Positions 21,193-30,946 of a stretch of DNA of 30,946 nucleotides are shown piece by piece; positions within the stretch are counted from its first letter, which is position 1; each line of letters opens with the position of its first letter. Under the pieces are notes generated by a model. It saw nothing but the letters and a program-made list of their open reading frames with translations. It had not been told where the DNA came from and did not search any database. Source of the stretch: Paramacrobiotus richtersi (taxonomy: Eukaryota; Tardigrada; Eutardigrada; Parachela; Macrobiotidae); NCBI GenBank assembly GCA_034698045.1, contig JAQGAU010000332.1, positions 1 to 30,946 on the forward strand, in the 5' to 3' direction. The translations under genes were made by a program, and so were the position numbers.

Positions 21193-22608
21193 GGTTCAGC
21201 TATTCCATTACCATTTCCACCAGATTTCTTTTAGCCTTTTGTGAACCAGGCGCTATCACTCAGCGACTGTTGACCGCTGTTGGAATTACAACAAACAGGA
21301 GCAGTTAAAACGAATGTGATGCTTGCTGTTGCTTTACTAATGAAATCCTTACAACTCCATGCGTTGTCAGAAAATTCTAAAGAATACTATCGTGCAAATC
21401 AGAAAAAGGACAGAAAAAACCACCAACTATAGCTGGTGGATCACAATTAAGCTACCTACTTTACAGCAAAGCGATCTGATGGCATAATGTCGAAAGGTAT
21501 TATGTAGGTACATAAGAGGCAGCCATTTATCTGACAAGCGCACGCTACTGTATAAAGTGCGCCTCAAGAGGTACCGTGTAACGTAACCCCGCATTGGCCC
21601 GCAGTACAAAGTAGTCCCGCAATTCTGCTCGGTTGACCGAAAGTACAACGAGCAACATGGGCGACTGCAGATTCCTTGACTTTTATCTCCCCATCAGAGC
21701 GATCTTGCGGAACAATAGACAGAGCAATAGTGTACCACATGAGTGCGCCGTCAAAGACTCAAAATGTTGACTAAAACCTGAAAGTAGTCAACCGCGGGCG
21801 GCTGCAGCCTCAGACTCTCAGTTGTCAGACTTCCCGCACGCAGTATCGAATCAATTTGGTCCTGACATAGTGGGATCAAGACATAAACTAGTAATTGTTC
21901 CACTCATCTATGTGTAAGAGTATTCGTAATGTTTTGATCTCCGTTCTAGAGCTTGTACAGCCACAAACAGCGACGAAAAATGGGAGCTTCTGAGTGAAAG
22001 CGCTTTCGGTGCGGATTGCTGATAAATGCAGCGTCTCCGTGCAGGATCTTTCTGCCGAGGAAACGATCGGACGGCCTGACCGCGACACTGTAGATATCTG
22101 CGTACCCTTCCTCTTGGATGCGATAAGTGCCAATGCGTCTGCGGTTCTAAGATTGGCCAGATCATTTCGCGATTTGACCCGCTGTCCATGATGGGAGTAA
22201 GAAAATGACACTGCTACAATGCTGTAATGAAGCGCTACTTTGTTCGCCCGATTAGTGTAGTGCCACTGTAAAACTGGAGCTTTCGACCAAAGAGCAATAG
22301 TTTCGACAGAAATCCCGACTTGTGCATTTGATGCGCAGTCAGAGAAATGAGGGAAGCTTGAATGATCTGTTCCAGCCCTTTATTTGTGAACTTGCACCCA
22401 AGTCTCAAATAACAGTTCAGTATAACAGAATAACACCAAGCCGCGTACTGCAGTGCAAACTGTAAACACAATCAGTGAAAACGACAGCACAGTGCGCAGA
22501 CTTCACTGGACTCCAGAAGTATGGAGCCGAAACAAAGAGATTGTTCTTCTGAGCATCAAAATATTCAGACAAGTAAGAGAAACAAATGCAACACACTCAG
22601 ACCACAAT
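21193..22608. other. Intergenic between the tandem four-TM genes
   Basis: A near-palindrome (CCACCA..TGGTGG) lies at 21422-21441. A GC-richer island at 21990-22195 is open in one plus and two minus frames, none of which resembles a known protein. Confidence 0.4.
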
Positions 22609-23739
22609 TTACCACAACTCCGTCTTTCGGAAATCCGACTGCTGCGTTACAAAAGGCCCACCGGCCATCTGCGCTCCATCAATATACACCACTCCCGGTT
22701 GTTGTATAACGGTCGTCGTCTTGGCATTCGACGCTATCCTGGCAACAATCACCATCATGGGGACACTTATCAATAACATGATCACTCCGAACGTCACCAT
22801 CGCAATAGTTATAGACAGTGTATAGCTGGCAGTGGCTCCATTACCAGCAATATTTTTGATGGTGCCGTTGTATAATCCAATGATCGTTAGCAAGATGGTG
22901 CACCAGATGACCAATCCAAATGCGGACAGGAACGATAGAAAATTGAACACAATGGTGGCGATGTTTAAAGGGCGATTTATGGACGATCGGCGTAAGCGTG
23001 CGCCAACAGAGATGCCCAGTGACCCGGTTGTGAAGTATAGTACGGAAACGACCACTCCTACGAAGGCTGTTAGGGTTAGCCCGTAGCGCATGGCGGCTGA
23101 AAAAGAAGGGCATTATTCATACTAGTACCTACAGCCGTACACCTGTACGTAACTTCTGCATCAGCTTTCATTGCTATAAAACTGTAGTGCGGTTTATGAC
23201 AGCTAGACTTGTGAGCGCTAATATTCGGCTCTTTCAGTTGATATCGCTTGGGTTCGTAATTCAGAATTTTGTAATGCTTCATGTCCCTATAGATTACTTG
23301 CTGGTACTATTTTAGCATTTGGAGAAAGAAGTCAAACTTAATCTATTCTTTGTGATAGGGGTATTGTACCTATACATACACAAACTTGTAGGTTGGAAAC
23401 TTAGAACATTTGTAAAATGATCACGTTGTTCGCAAAAAGTAATCACCTTTGTTTGATCAATATGTAGGTCAAAGTCCGAGTATCTAGAAAGTTTCTCCTT
23501 TCTGCTCCAATAGAAAACCAAACAATCTGCAATTTTTGTAGTACCACGTAACTCCCTAATAATGTGATGGTCATCTCTACTCCTTATTCGTAATTATAGA
23601 AGATACCCGAAAAAAAAAAAAATAAAACATAAAACAACTGACTTTACTTACAGATGATTTCGGTGATCACGACTCCTATCGCGCAACCGATTTGCAGTAT
23701 TCCCAACACGACAATCACTGAGAACCGGACCGAACACAT
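22609..23739 (-). CDS. Four-TM membrane protein, CD20/MS4A-like, tandem copy B
   Basis: Exon 1 (23739-23652, 88 bases) reads MCSVRFSVIVVLGILQIGCA and completes TM1. Exon 2 (23096-22609) holds TM2-TM4 and a longer tail, 191 residues in all. The intron (23097-23651) has a GTAAGT donor and a TTTTTCAG acceptor in phase 1, exactly where copy A is split. Shared blocks with copy A include QIGC, LTAF, TGSL.ISVGA, NR, IFN.LS.L.AFG..IW and IG.YNG. The loop before TM4 has a glycosylation sequon (NGT) that copy A has lost (NGG). The tail is rich in polar residues and Gly. It is a CD20/MS4A-like protein by the YFTTGSL motif and topology; that family name is inference. Confidence 0.85.
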
Positions 23740-24379
23740 AATCTGACTGTTCGACGAGCGTTAAAAAAGATGTACCTAGTGTTTTTCTGCAGCAGAGAGC
23801 AGATGCTTAACAGCGAGTATAGTTAGAAAATTCACACGTACGTTACCTGATCGGGATCACAGGTAAGCACCAAGAAGCCGATAGTCTGCAACGTGATCAG
23901 CTTAGAATTAGCAGACATCAAGCGCGATCGACCATACATGCCGGCAAATTACAGGTAAGTGACTCACGGATTTAGCACCGATGACACGTGGAATGAGTTA
24001 TATTTTGTGATGTTGCATTCATGACTCAACAAAGGCGCGACTTGTACCACAGAGAATGATGTGAGCGTTTACCTTGATAAGTGCGGTTCGTGAGCTGAAC
24101 TGATCGAAATCGGATGTTGTTTTTTCCCGCTGTGAAGCATGCAAACCGTTATTACAACTGTTTAAGAAAATATGGTCCGCATAGGAATACGCTCGGATAC
24201 TCGGTCGATATGAAAGGTACTACAGTATAACGGTACAGGTACATCGACCGGAGGTTTAGACGAGGAGTTAGGTGCAACATGGCTATGGCCATAATAATTA
24301 TTATTTATTATTAAATATTATCATACCACAACATTAACCAAAACCCTACTTAGAGGGGCTTTACAACAGGACAAGGTCC
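23740..24379. other. Intergenic upstream of four-TM copy B
   Basis: No exon is recognised. An AT-only patch (ATTATTTATTATTAAATATT) lies near 24300-24320. A run of 13 A sits at 23610-23622, inside the neighbouring intron. Confidence 0.35.
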
Positions 24380-24545
24380 TGCTGCTAAGCTGTTGGAAAT
24401 GTTTGGATTTTTAGATTTTTGCAATTTTTTTTGGTTGATTTTCGAAATAGAAATCTAGCTAAAACTGCTCATGGTGGGAATCGAACCCACGAACTACATT
24501 AATCCCTAATTAGCGATTATGGCCCATGTTGCAGCTAATTCCTCG
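24380..24545 (-). repeat. tRNA-like element, probable SINE or tRNA pseudogene
   Basis: The minus strand has a perfect pol III B box, GGTTCGATTCC (24487-24477), inside a full T arm (GTGGG/CCCAC stem, 7-base loop, 24490-24474). An A-box-like TAGCTGCAACATGG lies upstream at 24537-24524. The bases where acceptor strands should pair (CATGAGC against GAGGAAT) do not match, so it is not a working tRNA. About 40 bases after the T arm the sequence becomes A-rich, as in SINE tails. Confidence 0.4.
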
Positions 24546-27218
24546 TGTAAACTTCCGGTCGATAACAACCAAACACGAAGTAAAGTTAATAAAGTGGGCG
24601 AAAATAACGTTCGTAAGGTTCATATATGTAGCGCTAGAATAATCGGTTTCGGAGGGGATATCAAACAGTAGGACTTAGATTGTCTGGGCGCTTCGAGACA
24701 TTTCAGAATACATTTTTTTATTACACGAGAATTTTGTCCTTACTTCAAGCGGTGTAATGTAAATATGAATATACGGTACAAGATTCTGCAAATGAAGTGT
24801 CCCAACACTTTTGGAGGAGTGAGGTTGAACCGGTACCGGTCACTAGGCTGAAGAGAATATGAAGTTTTGGCGGGAAACTGACACTTTCGACGATGACATT
24901 TGAAGATACGTATCTTACAATTAGACGAGTTCATTACGCCCTATGTACAGCGGTACGTAGAAGTAGTTTAATTATATGGGGTAAGGACGTGATATACCGG
25001 TTTGAGCCGTTGAGATGATTCAATGTTTCGCAATGCCTTTTTCTGAAATGAGAAGCCTAAATTGTTCCCTATATTACCAAACTTTGATCGAATTACAGAT
25101 ACGCTCTTATTCCATTATTCCTGGAAATGTTTAAACAAAAGAGAAACCTGGTTTTCAGATTACACGAGCTGAAGAGCCCTCTGTGTGATGGAACGCCATT
25201 CGCCAAAGTTGAACACCGTTGTCGCTTCTGACTCCTGTTCTTGCCCTTGACTCATTCGTACGTACAACACAGTTCTCTTGATTGGCTGGTCACTAATGGA
25301 TTCGCGCCATTAAAAGCAGCCATGAATGTCGCGTAATTGTTTCATAATACGATAATGGTCGGTCGTGATGGGAACTCCACTCTTCCACATGATAACTTAA
25401 CACTCACTTCAGTGCATTGGGCACCATGCCCTTGAAACACTACAGAATACAACCCAAACAGCAACAATGTGAATAATAAATGAGAAAAACATAATACTAT
25501 AAACACACTGGGCGAAAGAGGGTCCCGAAAAATCTGGAAACAGACAACTAGTTGAAAACCAACTGATGCTTTTTTTCGCTGAAAAATGACTGCGATACAT
25601 GTTAAGCATGCAGTCCCAAATATTTGGATAAAGAAGAACATAATAATTTGTCATTGTTTGAACAAGTACATACACTGGAGCAAACAAGCTCACATGTTGA
25701 AACAAGAACAAATATTTGAGCACCAGACCTGTAACCCATTTTACACGCTTCTTTCTGTTAACTTATGTTTCATTTTCCAGTATATATTTCACTTTCTATC
25801 TGTAGCTAATTCGATTCTTTCAAAGACAAATAGTTATGAAACTGTCGAATCTTACGTCATACATATTACTTCAGTGTCCATAAGTATTAAGTATGACCAA
25901 TCCCCATTGGCCCATCTAAACTGTTTAGACCAGCAGTTTTTTTTAAGCAGCCCAGTCAAGCGTTTAATTTGTCCCGAGCTCTAATGCGCAGAGACTATCA
26001 TATGTCCCTTGTACTAGTTGCTTAGCACGCTTCCGGTCTTCGTGCGTCTGCCGTGTTGGTGTCCCCTGCACTTAACTCGTTTAGACTCATCTCCCTCTAC
26101 GCAGCGATGCCACACTCGTAGTGTTCATCCTGTTCCAAGTAGGTGTGTGTTTTGCTGCAGAGAGAATGGGCAGCATATTGCTTTTTCATCAACCTGTCAA
26201 GTCATTGCAAACTTTTTGGCACTGATGATAGATCAATTGTGCAACGGGGGGATTGTTCAGGGAGATGCACAGACAATTACCACACGGACGGGGCTTCCAT
26301 GTTGCCAAGGTTGATTATGGCCGGATTATTGGCGAAAAAATCCTATTTGCGATCATTTCTTAGATGCTCCGATTCCTTTCTTTTCCAGTAAGTTAAGGCG
26401 GTTTGTTTACTTTCCGTCATTTAATAAGCCGTTGTTCCGCGCTGTTTAAACAGGAAGCTGTTGTTACTTTCTTATAATTGGTTCAGTTTTTCTAGCACCA
26501 CATTTTTGATTCATATATGATCACATCCGAATAACAAGACATGTACAGGCTAGATCTGTATACGTCTAACTTCTCTTTAGCTTTATAGTTTCAGATTTAA
26601 ATTTGAGTCTTTATATGACAGGAAGAAAATGACTATTTCATGTGAACAACAATAATTCTCAGCTGCCAAAGTTAACACGGTACAACTATTTCGGCTACCT
26701 GTACTGTTGGACTGAATATAAGTTAATATATTGTTTCTATTTCGACCGCTTGTATGTTTTATGTGTTTATAATACTGAGCTTACGGGCAACTAATCGTAA
26801 TTAGACAGTAAAGGCTTCCATGAATTAGTGAAGCTCATTGTGTATCGGCAATGCAAATTAATCTTCCTCCTGACCGGATCTGCCGAAGAATCCCTTTTTA
26901 GCCGACACAGACAATCTCCCTGACACTCCTGATCGATTTTTCCTCTGGCGAAAACTCCCATGTAAAAAATTGATGTTCTCTGGGCCCGTAAACCTTTAAA
27001 CCCAGAGCGAATAATTACGCGCTTCAGTCATCACGTGTAAATGGACCCTACAGTTTACCCCGTCGACTACACTTCACAGGAACCGAGGATGCATTTCCCA
27101 TGAATATTTCACCTCCACTCCAAAATTAAATTATCCCCCTTGCTATACCATCCATTTTCCCCTAATGAAATGTCGATAGGGTTCCATTTTCCGCACAGTT
27201 TTCACATTAGTCTGTGCT
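24546..27218. other. Intergenic upstream of the P2X gene
   Basis: No recognisable gene. Overlapping ORFs on both strands at 25340-25984 and 26018-26391 match nothing. A pyrimidine-rich patch at about 26860-27200 precedes the P2X start and may hold its promoter, but no TATA box is evident. Confidence 0.4.
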
Positions 27219-30200
27219 ATGCCCAGGCGAATAGTTTTCACTGATTACATGATACTGGAAATGTATTCGTACACAGTCTTAAAGAATACACTGGACTGGC
27301 GGTGCGATTGCAGATACGAGACACCCCGATTGGTGACGGTACGCAGTGCGCGGATTGGGATTATCTATCGTATTGTCCAAGCCTGTATTATTTCCTATTT
27401 GATTGGGTAAGTTGGGTCTTTTCTGCTGAGCTCAGCAACTTTGTTCCTTTACATAATACAATCCCTATGGTATTTAAACATCGTGTTGTTAAGGTCAAAT
27501 CAACCACTGGGGAGCTGCACTTGAATACGGAAAATGATGAAGTTCTTCGAAGCGTTGCAATGATTAAATGTGGCTTTTTTTGCAGATATGTGTTTATCTA
27601 TACGAGAAGCTATCAGGATTTTGATTCGGCGGAGAGCAGTGTGGTTTCGAAGATTAAGGGATTAATGTATGCACGAGGATTAGAAGGCCGGAAAGAAATT
27701 TGGGACAGTATTGATTTTGTTGTGCCGGCGCAGGTTAGTTATACATGTAATGATGGCTTTCCACTGCATCGCGCAAAATGGTCGTAATGTGACTTATGCA
27801 CTTTGGCACTTGTGTTATGGTGCAACCAATTAGAAAGTAAGTTGATCACACGCTCGGTTTAGCATAGAACCATCTGGGACTTGGGATCTCCCTAATGCTT
27901 TGAAAGAACATAACAAATAAACCGTTAACAGCGACCTTGTCTACGTCTACTAAAGTTTAACAAAGTCATTTTCAAAAGAAGTTGATACTTCTTTTGAAAA
28001 GAAGGAAACCTTTTCGCTTTATGTAACAGAAACGCGTGACGTAATCGTTATGCGTTTCTGTTATATAAAGCGAAAGCTGTTGGTTCTACGGTAAAACTGA
28101 ACTCTTGTTTTCTTTCTAGGAAAGTGACGCTTTTTTTATTGCTACAAGTATGGTGCTCACTGTAAACCAGAGTCAAGGATCTTGCCCTGAGGTACGTAAA
28201 ACCGTTTGTTAAGCAAAAGCCTTGCCACACGAACCGGGCGTAAACCCAGACCGTTTACTGTATCTTTTATTGTTGTTCGTCTGTTTTAACTAAACTACCA
28301 GTGAGTAAAACAGAGTCACAGCAAATGGTACAAACAGATCCTAACTATTTGTACAAAAATTAACAATGAGTAATCTACCGAAACACCGATGACAGATAGT
28401 ATGCAAATGGTTAGAAGACGACATCATTCACAAAATCCTCTGGCTGCAATATATCAATGTACCATGGTGACATGTGTGTGTGACACAACACTATCTGTCC
28501 GAGTGGCTAAATTAGGCTAGCTTTTTAACATGGTAAGTGAAAAGTTCCAGTGAATGTTAATGAGTCTCTGCCATACTGACAGGATCCTAACGTATCTACA
28601 AAAGGTGTATGGTGCCAGACGGATGCAGACTGCGCACCCGGCCAGCCAACTCCCGGTGGGAATGGAAGAAAAACGGGACGCTGCGTCAACTGGGACAAGG
28701 ATACAAAGACGTGCGAAATAAACGCCTGGTGCCCAACAGAAACGGACCGCACACCCAAGTAAGTGTCTTCCACTTTTCCAGTTAAACCATCTGCTGTGGG
28801 GCAGGAAAAAAAGCCCATAAATTCCACAGCCAACACGTCGTGTTAAGCGGTAGTTTGGCGGCAATTGAACAAGAGTTCATCAGCCTTTATCGCAGCATGA
28901 ACGACTGTTTGGAACGAGCAGCGTAAAATGTCCACACTTGCCCATTAGAGCTCGTAAAGCGATCTAGTCCGCAGAGTGACGTGTTGGTTGAAATATGCCC
29001 ATTGAGAAGGACGTGTGCATGTTGCTTTGATTATGATTAACAGCTTTCGTTGGATGAGAGTTGGCTATTGATACGGGGGCTTCCGCTTACAGGAAACCGA
29101 TCCTACATGGTCTGGACAGTGTTACGGTGCTGGTGAAGAACCATATTGCGTTTCCCAAGTGGGGAATCAAGAGGTGAGTCATGGCCGGAAGAAGTGTGGA
29201 ATTCTCGGCAGATAATGTAAACATGGGTTGAAAATAAATCAGGATGCATTCGCGGAGGAAGTAATATCTCAAATGGTAGACAATGGTTTGAACCACAGTT
29301 AGGCCAGATCAATGGCACTGGCCGAATAACTGGGACACGAAGTGCAAATATATCAATACACCGCTCTTTCACTTAACGAAGTTAACAGTTAAAAGTAAAC
29401 ATCAAAAGTTTATGTAACTGTAAGTAAATCATTAAATAATCTGCAGATCAGGGAAATTAGATATTTCCTGAAAATTCTGTTGAAGTTCCAACTTTCAACA
29501 GACATGAAAGTTAGGAACACGTGGTTCAGTCGATGAGGAAGACCGATTATATTCTTTGACCCTGTATTACGCAAATTACATAAGTTACTCAACGCCTTGG
29601 TGACAAATAGATTCGCTGACAGCATGACACATATTTCGTTAGTTTTTTTGAACCTTTAGAATGTGAAATAGTTTGATACTCCGAAGTCAGCACTATTCAG
29701 TCCCTTCCAGTTTTAAAGAAGCGCAATGACACCAGCTCATAATCAATTAGTTCCACAGTGTATTCCACACACTCACTGGAATGTGTAATACGATCAATGT
29801 GAATATTACAGGCGGAATATTTTGGATTCCATCAACCAAACATATTTGCAGACGTGTCGCTATAATCGCGATACAGACAAACTCTGCCCCATCTTCAACG
29901 TCAAGGATATGATTATCTACGCGGATGAAGATGTTCAGGAGATATCTACCCGGGTAAGAGTTGCTTTATCTGTTCCGCTCCACTTGCGCCGCACACACGC
30001 TTTGGATTATTTTTATACTGTGGGGAAATAAATCAGTAACGGGTGTCGGTTAACCCAGTCAGGAATGATTGCGCGTATTATGGCATGTCCGTGCTGGCCA
30101 GTGAACTGGGGACTGTGTTGTGATAGTAATTAGATCGCTTGTCGCACTTGATTTCTCCATGTGTTTGGCTGCATGAGTTTCGTGAACTGTCCGCTGGTTG

Positions 30201-30946
30201 TGCCATAGCTATGACATGAGGTTTTTTGCCAAGATATTGGAATTGAATGCTGTAATGGGCATTTGGGTGTCTCCCATGGGAAACCTTCCATTTCCGTACT
30301 TTTCTATGTGTCTTACTATTAAGATCTAAAATCAAGAACATATCACAGTTATCATTATGTAGTCAAGCAATAGTCGAAATGTCCATTTAGTGACAAATTC
30401 CGCAACGATTGATCACTGGCGGTATCAAGCATATAAAAAACATACGAGTATCAGATGACAACCCAGACTAAACTTGTAATATTTTAACACAACTGGGTAT
30501 AACGAAAGCTTGATCACGTTCATCCTTACGTTGAGGGAATGATTATAAGTGGTTCGAAATGGGTTTAACCGGAACAGTCGTGCGGCTTAATTTTCCAGAT
30601 CTTATGCACTTACAGCTTCCAGTATTTATGCGTAATCTCAGACCGAGAAAATGGTCACCATTGTAGCAAATCCAAGGCAGCACTCAGTGCTGAGTACTGT
30701 TATAAATGAATTGCATGTCTAGACGATATACTTTACCTAGCTGTACTTGAATCGTTTCCGGCTTACCCTGGTTTTTGGTTATTTTTCTTCTCTAACTTCT
30801 TCTCTAACATTTGCTTTTGGTACGCATGTGTTAGTGGGTACGTTTATAAGCTCATATTCTTGCTTTGTCTTCAGGGTGGGATCATCGGTTTCACAATATT
30901 GTGGAACTGTAACTTTGACTTTGATCAAGAAGACTGCATTCCAGTT
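27219..30946 (+). CDS. P2X receptor, ATP-gated cation channel (7 exons, 3' end beyond window)
   Basis: Exons are 27219-27406, 27586-27733, 28120-28191, 28583-28758, 29093-29173, 29812-29953 and 30875-30946 and beyond. All have GT-AG introns in consistent phase, giving 293 codons so far. Order: a cytoplasmic N-terminus with the conserved phosphorylation-type motif YETPRLV; TM1 split by intron 1; then SKIKG, whose lysine contacts ATP in P2X structures; WDSIDFVVPAQ; a cysteine-rich head (C-x-x-x domains in exons 3 and 4); TVLVKN; KRRNIL; and GGIIGFTILWNC. All ten conserved ectodomain cysteines are present. Sequons NQS, NVS and NQT are visible. The window stops before the NFR motif, the last ATP lysine and TM2. 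The N-terminus is somewhat long; in-frame ATGs at 27249 and 27261 are alternatives. It should form trimeric plasma-membrane channels opened by extracellular ATP. Confidence 0.97.
27969..28000. repeat. Perfect 14-bp-arm hairpin in P2X intron 2
   Basis: TTTTCAAAAGAAGT (27969-27982) and ACTTCTTTTGAAAA (27987-28000) are exact reverse complements around a four-base loop TGAT. Confidence 0.9.
28012..28075. repeat. 24-bp-arm hairpin in P2X intron 2
   Basis: Arms 28012-28035 and 28052-28075 are complementary over 24 bases with one difference that would be a G-U pair in plus-strand RNA; the loop is 16 bases. It lies 11 bases after the smaller hairpin and 44 bases before the exon 3 acceptor. It could be a foldback MITE remnant or an intronic RNA hairpin. 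Confidence 0.9.

Noticed and set aside
24466-24545. Functional tRNA gene on the minus strand
   Set aside because: The acceptor stem does not pair and the anticodon arm is irregular despite a perfect T arm.
25342-25984. Overlapping ORFs on both strands
   Set aside because: Hydrophobic, low-complexity translations in competing frames with no recognisable domain or splice structure.
27302-27787. 161-codon ORF through the P2X region
   Set aside because: It reads exon 1 out of frame and runs through intron 1 into exon 2; the spliced model with GTAAGT at 27407 explains the conservation.
1-30946. CRISPR array, rRNA or bacterial operon
   Set aside because: No regularly spaced repeats or rRNA signatures; spliced metazoan genes throughout.

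Overview
The window looks like intron-containing animal nuclear DNA. It has short spliced exons with GTAAGT-type donors, pyrimidine-tract acceptors and about 85% non-coding sequence. The gene set (a P2X ATP-gated channel, two class A GPCRs, a tandem pair of four-TM membrane proteins, a mesh/SUSD2-like VWD fragment and a probable cuticular chitin-binding protein) fits an ecdysozoan or other invertebrate. A tardigrade is a good guess: P2X receptors are missing from Drosophila and Caenorhabditis, but one has been cloned from Hypsibius. The species cannot be fixed from this window alone.

Layout. Bases 1-179 (minus) hold the first exon of a secreted protein with a TATA box at 282-290. Bases 300-7000 are a gene-poor, AT-rich stretch containing a dense TAATTA cluster (3126-3830), one copy of a dispersed repeat (740-885), and an unidentified coding-like exon (6602-6757). 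A two-exon orphan GPCR lies at 7040-8114 (minus). The second repeat copy is at 8821-8996. A zone of palindromes and GGTCA/TGACC motifs (10079-11475) leads into a three-exon fragment of a mesh/SUSD2-type VWD protein (11622-12459, plus). Bases 12460-17620 show no recognisable gene, though a good TATA+Inr promoter sits at 16065. A single-exon aminergic-like GPCR follows at 17621-18661 (minus). Two tandem paralogous four-TM genes occupy 20380-21192 and 22609-23739 (both minus). Each has an 88-nt first exon that simple ORF calling misses. A tRNA-like/SINE remnant lies near 24380-24545. The last 3.7 kb (27219-30946, plus) carry seven exons of a P2X receptor that runs off the window.

The genes do not form an operon or a pathway; several are membrane receptors or channels, but no functional linkage is implied by the sequence. 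I do not see a clear new biological system. The most interesting material is: the hidden-exon four-TM pair; strong hairpins inside introns of the P2X gene and of one four-TM gene; the palindrome-rich zone abutting a gene fragment truncated at both ends; and the homeodomain-core cluster.
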